DNA of 64,000 nt from Burkholderia sp. 4M9327F10 (GCF_005503145.1 NZ_SCNV01000031.1:37415-101414), one strand, 5' to 3'; positions 17,251 through 27,052 are shown, counted from the first letter of the stretch. The notes: generated by a model from the sequence alone, not told the origin. Numbers and translations: made by a program.

Positions 17251-18513
17251 ATGACAAAAGACACTGTCCTCGTTATCGAACCCGACTTCTCCGGCCACCG
17301 CTGGCGCTATGCCGAGTGGGCCGCGCAAGCCTGTGTCGGCGCGGGCTATCAATGCGTGATCGTCACCGCCTCGGCCAACGCCACCCACCCGCTCGCGCAA
17401 CGCCTTGCCGCCGGCAACGGCACGGACGCCACGGCCGACCTGCAGATCAGCTTCGTCGACCCGCCTGCCGACGCCGGCCGCCCCGGCCTCGGCTCGCTCA
17501 GCTATGTGCGCTTCTTTCGCCATTTCCAGCACATCTACCGCACCATCAGCCGCGAGTACCACGTGGTGCAGGTAGTCGTGCCGTATGTCGATTACTTCTT
17601 CTATGCCTTGCCTGTGCTCGGCTCACCGTTCGGCAGCACACCCTGGCTTGGCATTACGATGCGTGCGACGTTCCATCATCACGAAGCCGGCGTGCGTGCA
17701 CCGCGCCGTCCGTTCGTCAATACGGTCAAAGGGCAGTTGTTCCGGCGCGCGATCCGCACGAGCGGCCTGAAGACCTTGCTGACCATCGACCCGACGCTGG
17801 CCGACTGGTGTGCCCAGTCTCCTGCCTCCGGCGCCGGACCGGGCGCCGCGCCCGTCCGGTATCTGGCCGATCCCTGCCCTGAAGCGGCGCCGCTCGACCC
17901 GTGGGCGGCCCGCGAGCAGCTCGGCCTCGCCGCTTACGGCCAGTTTGTGCTGGTCTACGGCGCGATCAGCGAGCGCAAAGGTATTTTCGAACTGGTCGAT
18001 GCGCTGGCCGCTCGCGACGATGCCCCGACGCTGGTCATCGCCGGCGCCCAGGATATGGATGTGCGCTCGCCCTTGCTGCGGGCGCTGACGCAACTGACGC
18101 CGGCGCCGGTGGTGATGGACCGCTTTATCGACACCGACACCGAACAGGCGCTGTTCTCCGCCTGCGACATCATCTGGCTTGGCTACAAAGGGCACTACGG
18201 AATGAGCGGCGTGCTGGTGCAAGCCTACCGCTTCGGCAAGCCGCTGATTGCGACGGCCGATGGCCTGATCGGCTGGTTTTGCCGCGACGGCGAGCTCGGC
18301 CCGGTGATCGACGAGCTCACACCCGATGCGATCAATCAGGCGCTCGACACGCTACTGGAGCAGGACTGGCAACGCCCGTCCGCGGCGAACGGCGCGCATC
18401 TGCTCGAACGCAATACGCTCGCGCAGTTCAAGCAGACCTTGCAGTCGGCGCTGCTCGAAAGCCCGAAGCTATGGACTGCGAGCGAATGCCAACCCGGCGC
18501 CGCGACGACCTGA
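17251..18513 (+). CDS. GT4-like glycosyltransferase (EPS)
   Basis: 420-aa probable glycosyltransferase standing alone on the plus strand. It begins MTKDTVLVIEPDFSGHRWRY, an N-terminal Rossmann strand and loop. A GT4-type C-terminal half follows: FVLVYGAISERKGIFELVDAL, TLVIAGAQD, FIDTDTEQALFSACDIIWLGYKGHYGMSGVLVQAYRFGKPLIATADG. The last segment matches the donor-binding region, but the usual E-x7-E first Glu is replaced in a YKGHYGMSG context, so it is a divergent member. It lies between the divergent flippase operon and convergent acyltransferase genes. The sugar donor is unknown. Confidence 0.82.
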   Translation: MTKDTVLVIEPDFSGHRWRYAEWAAQACVGAGYQCVIVTASANATHPLAQRLAAGNGTDATADLQISFVDPPADAGRPGLGSLSYVRFFRHFQHIYRTISREYHVVQVVVPYVDYFFYALPVLGSPFGSTPWLGITMRATFHHHEAGVRAPRRPFVNTVKGQLFRRAIRTSGLKTLLTIDPTLADWCAQSPASGAGPGAAPVRYLADPCPEAAPLDPWAAREQLGLAAYGQFVLVYGAISERKGIFELVDALAARDDAPTLVIAGAQDMDVRSPLLRALTQLTPAPVVMDRFIDTDTEQALFSACDIIWLGYKGHYGMSGVLVQAYRFGKPLIATADGLIGWFCRDGELGPVIDELTPDAINQALDTLLEQDWQRPSAANGAHLLERNTLAQFKQTLQSALLESPKLWTASECQPGAATT

Positions 18514-18586
18514 GCGAACCTGATCGCCAAAGCAACGCTTCCAGCTCAGCGACTCGAATCGCGCCCCCGCCCCCAGCAGACTCCAC

Positions 18587-19750
18587 TCATCCCACCGGTC
18601 CCTGAGCGCGGCGCACCGTGCCGCCGGCCGGCCTCAGCCAGCGTTCGCGCGCGAGCCGCGACATCGGTTCCTCGATATGGCGCGCCGTTGCGCGGGCGCC
18701 GAGATACGCGCAGAGCGTCACCAGCGCGAGCGCCGCAAGATAACCAGGCAGTGGGTACGTGAGCGCCGCGTCCCGGAACACGCCTAGCTTTAGCACCGCT
18801 CGCATGACGACGATGCCAGCAAAGTTCCAGATATAAACGCCGTAACTATTCTGGCCCAGCGCGGCGAGAACGGGAAAACTCAGGACTGCTTTGGGCAGGC
18901 CGGCCATCAGAAGCAGCAGCGCGGCCGACACGCATGCGGCGAGCAGCGGTGCAAACCCGTGGCTCAGGCCGGCGCCGACACCGCACAGATACAGCAAGAC
19001 GGCGCACACCGCGCCGAACGTCACAGTGCCGCACAGGGCAAGCGGCCCGAGCCGCTCCTCGCCCGCAATCACGGCACGCGCCAGACGCCACACCCAGATG
19101 CCCACGACGAAACACGGCAACTGTGCAGGCGGCCAGAAATAATAGAACGCGTTGTTCTGCACCAGACAGGCAGGTGCATGCATGCACGGTCCCGCATACC
19201 AGAAGGCCGCGCAGATGAACGCGACCAGCAGGCTCGCGACCAGCAGCCCGCGAACTGTGTGGCATCCGGCGAACAGGGCCGGCGCCAGCAGATAGAAAAA
19301 CATCTCGACGCCGATCGACCAGCCGCCCGGCACGACACTGTTGATCGCGCCCGGCACCCACTCGTGGACAAACAGCAGATTGGCGAGCACGTCAACGGCG
19401 CCATGCGGCAGCAGCATGCGCGAATGCATCAGGAGCGCGCCGTCGTCGATCAGCGCGTAAGCGGCGAGCGCCACGAAATACAGCGGCGCGATGCGGAAAA
19501 AGCGCTTCACGTAAAAGCGCCGGTAGGTATCGCGGCTCGAATAGCGGCGTGCATCCTCTTCGAGCGTGGTGCAGATGGTAATCGCGCTGATGACAAAGAA
19601 AGCCTGCACGCCGTACTGACCGAAGCGCGAGATTGTGGCGACCCACGCCGGCAAGTGGCCGAACCACGGCGACAGGTGAACGGCAATGACGCCGAGGATC
19701 GCAAGCGCACGTCCCGCATCGAGCACCGCAAGACGCCGTTGGCTCCCCAT
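18587..19750 (-). CDS. membrane O-acyltransferase, AT3 family (first)
   Basis: 387-aa integral membrane acyltransferase of the OafA/NodX/AT3 type with about ten helices. Diagnostic points are RALAILGVIAVHLSPWF (catalytic His of the R-x10-H motif), FGQYGVQAFFVISAITICTTLE, the RFYVKRFFRIAPLYFVALAAY signature and LGQNSYGVYIWNFAGIVV. It should add acetyl or a similar acyl group to EPS sugars from the periplasmic side. Twelve bases separate it from the preceding acyltransferase, whose stop codon lies inside this gene's ribosome site (TAAGGAG), so they are co-translated. Confidence 0.88.
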   Translation of the reverse strand: MGSQRRLAVLDAGRALAILGVIAVHLSPWFGHLPAWVATISRFGQYGVQAFFVISAITICTTLEEDARRYSSRDTYRRFYVKRFFRIAPLYFVALAAYALIDDGALLMHSRMLLPHGAVDVLANLLFVHEWVPGAINSVVPGGWSIGVEMFFYLLAPALFAGCHTVRGLLVASLLVAFICAAFWYAGPCMHAPACLVQNNAFYYFWPPAQLPCFVVGIWVWRLARAVIAGEERLGPLALCGTVTFGAVCAVLLYLCGVGAGLSHGFAPLLAACVSAALLLLMAGLPKAVLSFPVLAALGQNSYGVYIWNFAGIVVMRAVLKLGVFRDAALTYPLPGYLAALALVTLCAYLGARATARHIEEPMSRLARERWLRPAGGTVRRAQGPVG

Positions 19751-19762
19751 CAGCTCATCTCC

Positions 19763-20929
19763 TTACAAGACATGGCCGCCGACCGCCGGCACTTCCAGTT
19801 CCTCCGGCATGCCCTCGCCTTTCGGACCCTTGCGGCGGGCCGGGAAGATCGCATCGCGCAGGCGCAGGAACGGGAACTCCACGGCACGCGTCGTCACGTA
19901 GCCGATCACGATGGCAATCACAAACTGCGCGATCAGCACCGGCGCCCACGCGGCAAGCGCGGGCACGTGCAGGGCCGCGAACTTGCGGATCAGCATGTCG
20001 CCGGGGGCGAGCGCGAGCGAGTGCCACAGATAGATTCCGTACGAGTACACGCCGATCCACGCCACCGCACGAAACACGCGGGTCTCGCGCAATTTGTGCG
20101 AATACTCGATGGTCAACACGATCAGCGCGCAAAAGCCGATTGCCTGGATCGTGTAGCCAATGCTTTCATCGAGCGGAACATCCTTGATCGCCAGCACGAG
20201 CCATGCAACCAGCGCCACCACCATGGCGATCAGCGTCTTCTTGTGAGACGCAAGACGCCGGTACAGCTCGGGCTTCATCCAGTACACGGCGGCGAGGATC
20301 ACCCCAAACAGCAGACTGTCGATGCGATATTGCGTGTAGAAGAACGCCGCATCGAGATCGCCCTTCGCCACCACCACGCAGCGCGCCGCCAGCACGATCG
20401 CGCAGATCGCCAGCAGCAGCGCCAGGATCGTGTTCGCACGCAGCTTGAGCATCACCACGACCGACAGCAGCGCTGGCAGAAACAGATAAAAGTGTTCCTC
20501 GACCGCGAGGCTCCAGGTCTGCGTAATCGAGGTGCCCAGATAGTTCTGCATGTGAGTCAGGTTCTGCACCAGGAACGTGCTGGTGGGATGACGGCCGGCG
20601 AATACGTGGAACAGGATCAGCACGTAGTAGGCAGGCCAGATCTTGAAGATCCGCCGGATGATGAAGCGTCGGGCATCGATGTGTCCCGCCTTGGCATACT
20701 GTTTGAGCAACAGCCCGCCCACGAGAAAGCCGCTCAGTGTGAAAAACAGGTTGACGCCTTCCTTGCCGAAGCTTTTCAGCGGGTATTCAATGACGGCAAC
20801 CAGCGCGCTGCCTGTATGCACCGTGTGGAAATGAAAGCCCATCACGGCGATGATAGCGATGCCCCGAATGAAATCGAGTTCGATCGATCGTTGGGGCCCC
20901 TTCGAATCGTCTGTACCAAACCAGCGCAT
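19763..20929 (-). CDS. membrane O-acyltransferase, AT3 family (second)
   Basis: 388-aa AT3-family acyltransferase with about ten helices. IELDFIRGIAIIAVMGFHFH carries the conserved Arg and His, and KEGVNLFFTLSGFLVGGLLLKQ and RRFIIRRIFKIWPAYYVLILF are family signatures. The short motif TQTWSLAVEEHFYLFLP is the usual S-x-E-E-x-F-Y segment. The C-terminus is charged and hydrophilic. It heads a two-gene operon with the first AT3 gene. The two sequences differ substantially, so they probably modify different sugars or positions of the same polymer. Confidence 0.9.
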   Translation of the reverse strand: MRWFGTDDSKGPQRSIELDFIRGIAIIAVMGFHFHTVHTGSALVAVIEYPLKSFGKEGVNLFFTLSGFLVGGLLLKQYAKAGHIDARRFIIRRIFKIWPAYYVLILFHVFAGRHPTSTFLVQNLTHMQNYLGTSITQTWSLAVEEHFYLFLPALLSVVVMLKLRANTILALLLAICAIVLAARCVVVAKGDLDAAFFYTQYRIDSLLFGVILAAVYWMKPELYRRLASHKKTLIAMVVALVAWLVLAIKDVPLDESIGYTIQAIGFCALIVLTIEYSHKLRETRVFRAVAWIGVYSYGIYLWHSLALAPGDMLIRKFAALHVPALAAWAPVLIAQFVIAIVIGYVTTRAVEFPFLRLRDAIFPARRKGPKGEGMPEELEVPAVGGHVL

Positions 20930-21532
20930 GATTATTCCCCCGCTACGGAATTGACGTGTTCAAACCGATTTCCGCCCGTTGTCCTCCTATCTTCTTGTGA
21001 CGGGTCCGGTTCCATCCGCCAACATCACGGCGTTCGCGGCCATGCGCAGCCACTGTTGGGGAACTCCAACGCCGCGCCGCAGTGCGCCCTCCGCGCGGCA
21101 GTCGATTCACGCCGAAGACTAGCCGCCAGACGCCGCCGCGCCCGCAGGCTGTCGGACGCTCGCTAACGCGCTGCTATATTCGAAGCCATGATTGGGGGAA
21201 TCCGGGGCCATGGAAACGACCATGCGACAACCCGTTTGCACACGGCTTACGTCCCGCCGCGCCCTGCTGTTGCCGCAGCCTGCTGCCGCAGCCTGCTGCC
21301 GCAAGCCGGGTCCGCACAGCGTCCGGCGCACTGCCGCTCGCCGCTTTCACGCCGCGCCCTGCGCGCCCGCCTCCCTCATACCGCTGCCCGCTTGTGTCGC
21401 TTGCGCCGCTCGCTCCGCATGCCGCACGCCACACGGCATGCGTGATTTGCGTGGCCTGCCCCACCGACCGCGGCGCCGCGGGCTCGTACATTGCTAGTGA
21501 AGAGGACCTCGCTGCACAAGGAGAACCAAACC
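20930..21532. other. divergent promoter region, acyltransferase / Wzy
   Basis: 603 bp with no convincing gene. Overlapping long frames around 21082-21500 are Pro/Arg/Ala/Cys-rich artefacts of very high GC. The unit CCTGCTGCCGCAG is repeated (21279-21291, 21292-21304, and a degenerate copy from 21262). The right end carries the AAGGAG ribosome site of the polymerase gene at 21519-21524. Promoters for both divergent units should lie here; none matches a consensus well. Confidence 0.5.
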
Positions 21533-22960
21533 GTGCGCAACAAGTTCACCGGCGTCTGGATCTGGCTGTTCCTGATGCCTCTCGCACTCGATTTCAAGGC
21601 CTCCGAAGATACTGCCAGCCATCTCGCCCAGATCCTGCTGGTGGTGCCCTCGGTGGGCGCGGGCTTTTTTCTGCTGCTGATCGCCCCGCGCTTCGAGCAA
21701 CGCTCGCATATGCGCAAGGTGGTCACCTTCGCACTGCTGCTGACGATACTCGGCAGCGTCTTTACGCAGGCCCTGCAAGGCAATCAGGTCGGCAACTACC
21801 TACGCGTACTGCTGCCGTTCCTGCTGTTCCTGCTCGGCTACGCCGTGGCCTGCCATCCGTGGAGCGACGCGCGGCTCGCCCAGATCGAAAAGGCGCTGCT
21901 ATGGGCCATGGTGATCTCGCTGGCATTCAGCTTCATGTACGGCGTCGCCACCGGCGGCGGTCTCGACAAGGTGCGCTTTCGCATCGTCTCGGTTACTTTC
22001 CTCGGCCTGCAGGCCCTGCTATTGCACGAATTCGTCGTCGCCAAGCGCTATACCCGCTTCGCTCTCGCACTGTTTCTCGCCACCCTCGTGATTGAACTGC
22101 TGAGCGTGACGCGCTCGCTGCTGATCGGCACGGCCCTGCTGTTCCTGCTCGCCACGTGGCTAAGCGCAACCTCGCTGCGGCACCTGATTCGCGCGGCCAC
22201 CCGCTCGATTGTGATCGGTCTGCTGGTGTGCGTGACGGTGGCCGGCGTCGCTGCGCTTTTCCCCGCCGTGTCGGCGCACTGGACCCAGCGCATCTTCGCC
22301 TCCAAAGAGACTGAGGCGGGTGTCGATCCGACTACCATCACGCGCCTCGCCGAAATGAAGGACCAGTACGACCAGGTGAGCTCCTCGCCGGTCGCGCTGC
22401 TCGCCGGTGAAGGATATGGGCACATGTACCGCTATTCGCCGAGCTTCCTGCCCGACCTCCAGGGGCAGATGAGCGCGAAGGATTTCTTCGCGATCCGCGA
22501 GTGGGTGGCGGGCCACAACTTCTGGGTCTACCAGTTGTTTGCCGGCGGCCTGCTGTTCGGCATCGGCATGCCGCTCGCCATCCTCTACGCGCTCTATAAA
22601 GGCACGCTCGCGCATCGCGAATGGCGGCGGCGCATGCCGAACCTGCTGTATCTGCCCGTGCTGGGCCGCGCGATCCTGCTGGTTGCCGCCCTGCCGGCCA
22701 CCTCGATTGGCGGCAACCCGCTGGGGCCGCGTTTCTCGGGGCTCGTGTTCGGCGTCGCACTGGGCATGCTGGTGGCCACCTATAGCCGCATCGCGCAGAC
22801 CATGCGGGTGCGCGCGGCCCGCCACGTCGGCCGGCCATACCGCGTGCCGACCATGACGCCCGCGCCGCAATGGCCGAGCGGCAATCTCGAAGGACGGCCC
22901 GGCCTCGCCCCGCTGCCACCCGGCCTGCGCGGCAAAGCTCAGCCAGGAACGTCCCAGTGA
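21533..22960 (+). CDS. Wzy-like EPS polymerase (O-antigen ligase family)
   Basis: About 475 aa with some ten to eleven membrane helices and a large periplasmic loop (about residues 255-345, KETEAGVDPTTITRLAEMKDQYDQVSSSP ... AIREWVAGHNFWVYQLF). The H-N pair after the loop and the GEGYGH element are typical of the Wzy_C/O-antigen ligase family. It should join lipid-linked repeat units in the periplasm. GTG 21533 is the start: AAGGAG lies nine bases upstream, and the longer frame begins upstream of that site. Its stop overlaps the next gene (GTGA). The C-terminal about 60 residues are Pro/Arg-rich and cytoplasmic. Confidence 0.85.
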   Translation: MRNKFTGVWIWLFLMPLALDFKASEDTASHLAQILLVVPSVGAGFFLLLIAPRFEQRSHMRKVVTFALLLTILGSVFTQALQGNQVGNYLRVLLPFLLFLLGYAVACHPWSDARLAQIEKALLWAMVISLAFSFMYGVATGGGLDKVRFRIVSVTFLGLQALLLHEFVVAKRYTRFALALFLATLVIELLSVTRSLLIGTALLFLLATWLSATSLRHLIRAATRSIVIGLLVCVTVAGVAALFPAVSAHWTQRIFASKETEAGVDPTTITRLAEMKDQYDQVSSSPVALLAGEGYGHMYRYSPSFLPDLQGQMSAKDFFAIREWVAGHNFWVYQLFAGGLLFGIGMPLAILYALYKGTLAHREWRRRMPNLLYLPVLGRAILLVAALPATSIGGNPLGPRFSGLVFGVALGMLVATYSRIAQTMRVRAARHVGRPYRVPTMTPAPQWPSGNLEGRPGLAPLPPGLRGKAQPGTSQ

Positions 22961-24165
22961 GCGCGCCCATGAAGATCCTGCACGTGCTGCCGAGCCTCGA
23001 TCCGCGCACGGGCGGCCCCATCGAGGCCGTGCGGCAAAGCGGCCTTGGCATCGCCGCGCTCAGCCATCAGGTCGAAGTCGCGAGCGTCGACGATCCGGCC
23101 GCGCCCTGGCTCGACACGTTCCCGCTGCCCGTGCATGCGCTTGGACCCGCGAAGGGTTTCTATGGCTACACGCCGAACCTCGTGCCGTGGTTGCAGCGCC
23201 ATGCCGCGGAATTCGACGCCGTGATCGTCAACGGCCTGTGGCAATACCCCAGTTATGCGACATGGAAAGCGCTGCGGCACAGCGGCGTGCCCTACTACGT
23301 CTTTCCGCACGGCATGCTCGACCCGTGGTTCAAGCGTACCTATCCGCTCAAGCATCTGAAGAAATGCCTCTATTGGCCATGGGCCGAATACCGGGTGCTG
23401 CGCGATGCCACGCGGGTGCTGTTTACTGCCGAGGAAGAGCGCATACTCGCACGCCAGTCGTTCAGACTCTACCGTGCCAAAGAAGAGGTAGTCGCGTTCG
23501 GCACCAACCGGCCGCCCGCCGATGCCACCCATCTGCGCGCCGCTTTCCATGCGGCGCAACCCGCCTTGCGCGATCGCAGGCTGCTGCTGTTTCTCGGCCG
23601 CATCCATCCGAAGAAAGGCTGCGACCTGCTGCTGAAGGCATTCGCCACGCTCTGCGAGTCCGATACCTCCATGCACCTGGTGATGGCCGGCCCCGACAAT
23701 AGCGAGTGGACCCCGGCCCTCAAGTCGCTTGCGAACGAACTGGGCATCGCCCAGCGCGTCACGTGGACCGGCATGCTGCAAGGCGACGAAAAATGGGGGG
23801 CCTTCTACGCCAGCGACGCCTTCGTGCTGCCGTCGCATCAGGAGAACTTCGGCATTGCGGTGGCCGAGGCGCTCGCCTGCGGTCTGCCCGCGCTGATCTC
23901 CGACAAGGTGAATATCTGCCGCGAGGTCGAGGCGCAAGGGGCGGGTTTCATCGCGCCGGATAGCGTCGAAGGCACGCTCGCCAATCTCACGCGCTGGCTG
24001 CAACTCGATTCCGCCGCGGCGGCCGCAATGCGCGTGCAAGCCCTGCGCTGCTTCGAACAGCATTTCACGGTGGAGGCGATGTCGGCCGATCTGCTCCGCG
24101 TCCTGCAGCAGGGGCGCCGCAGCCAGGACCCGCAGGCGCGCTCGCTCGCGCTCGAGCAGGGTTAA
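22957..24165 (+). CDS. GT4 glycosyltransferase (EPS)
   Basis: 402-aa GT-B glycosyltransferase. It opens MKILHVLPSLDPRTGGPIEAVRQ (residues 5 on) and carries YVFPHGMLDPWFKRTYPLKHLKK, a mark of EPS GT4 enzymes that transfer hexoses. The donor domain follows with LLFLGRIHPKKGCDLLLKAFA, LVMAGPDNSEW and the EX7E region HQENFGIAVAEALACGLPALIS. I take GTG 22957, which overlaps the polymerase stop as GTGA with AGGA upstream; ATG 22969 is the alternative. Forms a two-gene operon with the polymerase. Confidence 0.88.
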   Translation: MSAPMKILHVLPSLDPRTGGPIEAVRQSGLGIAALSHQVEVASVDDPAAPWLDTFPLPVHALGPAKGFYGYTPNLVPWLQRHAAEFDAVIVNGLWQYPSYATWKALRHSGVPYYVFPHGMLDPWFKRTYPLKHLKKCLYWPWAEYRVLRDATRVLFTAEEERILARQSFRLYRAKEEVVAFGTNRPPADATHLRAAFHAAQPALRDRRLLLFLGRIHPKKGCDLLLKAFATLCESDTSMHLVMAGPDNSEWTPALKSLANELGIAQRVTWTGMLQGDEKWGAFYASDAFVLPSHQENFGIAVAEALACGLPALISDKVNICREVEAQGAGFIAPDSVEGTLANLTRWLQLDSAAAAAMRVQALRCFEQHFTVEAMSADLLRVLQQGRRSQDPQARSLALEQG

Positions 24166-24262
24166 TCAATCGAAGCGACACGCTGCCGAGCGAGCGGGAC
24201 TCCGCCGCACGCGAGGCGCGATAGCATCGCCGCTGTGGCGCTGCCACCGCCCGTGGGCCGCT

Positions 24263-26011
24263 TCACTTCTTGGCAAGGAACAGCAGGTTCTCGCCCATCG
24301 GCCGCACCTCGGCCGCAAACGGCAGTTTCTCGCCAACCGGTTCACCGCTGGCCGCGGGCGCCGGAACCAGCGCCGCCACGCCGGCGTGCAGTGCGCCGTC
24401 GCGCCCCTTCAGCGCGGCTGCGACATGCTCGGCAAGCCGCAAGGTCAAGGCCACGATCGTGATAGTCGGGAAGTTCGCGCCGACCGTCGGGAATACCGAA
24501 CTGCCGGCCACATACAGATTAGCGATCCCATGTACCTTGCAATCGCGGTCCACCACGCCCTGGCGCGGCGAATCGTGCATGCGCGTGGTGCCCATGTGAT
24601 GCCAGGTGCCTTCCAGTTGCGTGGGCCACGGCCGTCCTTCGAGCGGCGCATCGAGCGACACGCTTGCCACGCCGCCGAGTTGCATCTCCTGGGCAAGCAG
24701 CGCATTGGTGCGATCGAAGGTTCGCTTGACCAGTTCGGTCAACTGCCAGTCCACCTTGACGCGATTCATGCCGAGCCGGTCGCGCTGGGTCGACAACGTC
24801 ACGCGGCTATCGCGATTGGGCTCGGCCTCGACAATGGTCTGAAACTTCACGTCGGTGATCAGCGCGCGCGGCTGGAACAGGCGGGCGGCGCCGAAGCAGC
24901 CCGCCTCGACCGGATGCATGGCCATCGTCACCAGGTCGCGGCGCAAGCTCCAGCCCGGCTGGTCTTTTTTCAGCAAGGCCTGCTTGCAGCGGATCAGCGC
25001 CTCGGCGCCCGCGGTGTTCTCACCGTAGAACATCGAATAGAACCATACGCGCGCATTCAGGAGTTTCTCGCGTTCGAGCACCTCCTGGGTCAGCGCGAAC
25101 TGCGACGAAATATGCTGGCCGTGCGCCTTCACCGCATCGTTCTGGTAGTGGTACTTGATGTCGTATAGCTTGTTGCGCGCCCATGCCGGATTGAAGCGGA
25201 TGCTGCCCGACATGATGCGTGGATGATCCATGAAATAGCGGCCCACGAGGTCGTGGCCGTTGCCGAGACCCGCTGCCTGCACCTTGTTGGCGGCCAGCAG
25301 CAGACGCGCGTTTTCGATGCCGCCCGTGGCCAGCACGAACACTTTCGCGCTCACCGCGAAGCGCCGCCCGCTCAGCGTGCCCACCTGGATGCGCGTGACG
25401 TTCTGGGCTTCGGCGTCGGTTTCGATATCGAGCGCGTTGCCGTTGAGAAACACGCGCACGTGGCGCGATTTCTGCAATTCACCGCGATACTGCTTGCCGA
25501 ACCGCACGGGCGGGCTGAACTGTGAAATGGTGTCGCGCACATTGCCGCTCGGCAGCGGGTGGCGGCGCACGTCGGTACGGCCGATCGCCGCCTCCCAGTA
25601 CGCCGGATCGAAGTTTTGCGGCCCGAGCATCAGCAGGCCGTGAGTGCGTTCGTAGTACGGCTTGAGTTCTTCGAGGCCAAACGGCCAGCCGCTATCCTGC
25701 ACCCAGGCGCGTTTCTCGAAGTCCCAGGGATCGAGCGGCCGGCACCAGCCGCCCCAGCAATTGCTGCTGCCGCCGAGAAAGCGGCTGCGGCTGCCATCCG
25801 CAAACGTATACGGAACGCCGACATTCTCGCCGCGATACAGGTCGCGCGTTTCGTCATCGGCCTTGTAGCCGCCGCTCTCCAGCAGGCACGTGTCGATGCC
25901 CAGCTTGTCCATTTCGAGCGCGAACGTAATACCGGCTACGCCCGCACCGATAATGCAAACGGTGGTCCCGATGACCGACCGCTCTTCCACACCCCGGCTG
26001 TCGATGAACAT
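24263..26011 (-). CDS. GMC-family FAD-dependent oxidoreductase
   Basis: 582-aa glucose-methanol-choline oxidoreductase. The FAD-binding loop is VCIIGAGVAGITFALEMDKLGIDTCLLESGG (residues about 18-48), followed by FLGGSSNCWGGWCRPLD and ATGGIENARLLL. The C-terminal signature is TWHHMGTTRMHDSPRQGVVD ... VAGSSVFPTVGANFPTITIVALTLRLAEH, containing the active-site His/Asn-type motif. No signal peptide is visible, so it should act in the cytoplasm on a sugar, lipid-linked sugar or polyol. It is the last gene of the minus-strand EPS set, 298 bp after the acetyltransferase. GMC enzymes are unusual in Wzx/Wzy loci; oxidation of a sugar hydroxyl before or during assembly is a possible role (inference). 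Confidence 0.88.
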   Translation of the reverse strand: MFIDSRGVEERSVIGTTVCIIGAGVAGITFALEMDKLGIDTCLLESGGYKADDETRDLYRGENVGVPYTFADGSRSRFLGGSSNCWGGWCRPLDPWDFEKRAWVQDSGWPFGLEELKPYYERTHGLLMLGPQNFDPAYWEAAIGRTDVRRHPLPSGNVRDTISQFSPPVRFGKQYRGELQKSRHVRVFLNGNALDIETDAEAQNVTRIQVGTLSGRRFAVSAKVFVLATGGIENARLLLAANKVQAAGLGNGHDLVGRYFMDHPRIMSGSIRFNPAWARNKLYDIKYHYQNDAVKAHGQHISSQFALTQEVLEREKLLNARVWFYSMFYGENTAGAEALIRCKQALLKKDQPGWSLRRDLVTMAMHPVEAGCFGAARLFQPRALITDVKFQTIVEAEPNRDSRVTLSTQRDRLGMNRVKVDWQLTELVKRTFDRTNALLAQEMQLGGVASVSLDAPLEGRPWPTQLEGTWHHMGTTRMHDSPRQGVVDRDCKVHGIANLYVAGSSVFPTVGANFPTITIVALTLRLAEHVAAALKGRDGALHAGVAALVPAPAASGEPVGEKLPFAAEVRPMGENLLFLAKK

Positions 26012-26309
26012 CCCCGCTCCCGTGATTCTTGTGCAGCCGCCTTACCGGCACTCCACGCCGGCCACCCTGGGTTCGCAAGCACTGCCGGGGTCGTCCCGGT
26101 TCATGTACTTGCAACGCCGGCGCCTGGCCCGCGACGGCATCCAGTGGTACATGTTCGGACCCATCCGCACTGCTTTTCGACATGCCGCTTGCGGCGGTCT
26201 GCTGTCGCCCGGGCCGAACCGGTCCGGGTAATTCAAGTACTGCCATCTATATTTCACGCATGCCGCGAATCGTGGTGTTCGTTATCACGCATTACGGCAC
26301 GCGTTGTTG

Positions 26310-26975
26310 TCAGAAGCGCTTCCTGATAAAGCGAGCCGGATTGCCGCCGTAGATGCCCTCGGCCGCAAGCGAGCGATGCACCACGGAAAGCGGCGTCACG
26401 AGCGTGGAACGGCCGATTGTCACACCCATCTGCACCACACATTTCGAGGAAATCCACACGCCGTCTTCGATCACGATGGGCGCCACGCGCAAATCCATGT
26501 TGGTGGCGTAGTCGTGAGAGCCGGCAGTGAGCAGCGCGCCCTGCGAAATGCACACGTTCGCACCGATGCGAACCGGCGCCTGGTTGTATATCCACGCATC
26601 GACGCCGAACCAGCAGTTCGCACCCACTTCGAGATTCCACGGCGCCTTCACGCGCAGCGGGTGCACGAAACGGCAGTTCGGTCCGATCTTCGCGCCGAAC
26701 AGGCGCAACAGCGCCACGCGCAGCGCCGAGAACGGCACCAGCTTGTTGTTGATCACGCAGGCCTCGATCACGAACCACGCGGCCTCGGTCAGGCGGCTCA
26801 CGCGCCGCACATAGTTACCCTTGCCCGCAAGGCTCAGGTCGATCACGCGCGGCGTGGCCGGAGTCCCCACAGTGGCATCGGTGGCTGCACGGGCGGCATC
26901 ATCGGCATCCGCCTGCCATTCCAGCGCCGCATCGATCTGGTCGCGTTTCATGTGAATATTGCGCTCCACTTGCAT
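26310..26975 (-). CDS. WcaF-type hexapeptide-repeat acetyltransferase
   Basis: About 221 aa, left-handed beta-helix acetyltransferase of the colanic-acid WcaF/WcaB type. The hexapeptide coils cover roughly the second half (IGPNCRFVHP, LEVGANCWFGVDAWIYNQ, VRIGANVCISQGALLTAG). The catalytic His lies in TAGSHDYATNMDLRVAPIVIEDGVWISSKCVVQMGVTIG, and the ending YGGNPARFIRKRF is typical. The cytosolic location implies acetylation of a sugar nucleotide or lipid-linked unit, unlike the two membrane AT3 enzymes. The start is uncertain; ATG 26975 has GAAGG nine bases before it, and upstream ATGs at 27002 and 27059 are possible. Divergent from the small secreted protein gene. Confidence 0.85.
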   Translation of the reverse strand: MQVERNIHMKRDQIDAALEWQADADDAARAATDATVGTPATPRVIDLSLAGKGNYVRRVSRLTEAAWFVIEACVINNKLVPFSALRVALLRLFGAKIGPNCRFVHPLRVKAPWNLEVGANCWFGVDAWIYNQAPVRIGANVCISQGALLTAGSHDYATNMDLRVAPIVIEDGVWISSKCVVQMGVTIGRSTLVTPLSVVHRSLAAEGIYGGNPARFIRKRF

Positions 26976-27052
26976 CCTGCTGCCTTCTGCGTGGATGGTC
27001 ATCCACCGTCGCTGCGAGGCGCTTTTCCGCCCTGTAGCATCGTGTAAGAAAT

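Noticed and set aside
17116..17562. N-terminal extension of the flippase frame by 149 codons
   Set aside because: Sequence is charged and Gly-rich; a strong ribosome site precedes GTG 17115, giving a normal family N-terminus.
18959..21166. 735-codon plus-strand open frame
   Set aside because: Antisense to the two AT3 acyltransferases, whose motifs are unmistakable.
21082..22095. 337-codon plus-strand frame before and across the polymerase gene
   Set aside because: Pro/Arg/Cys-rich, overlaps the real polymerase in another frame, no conserved motif.
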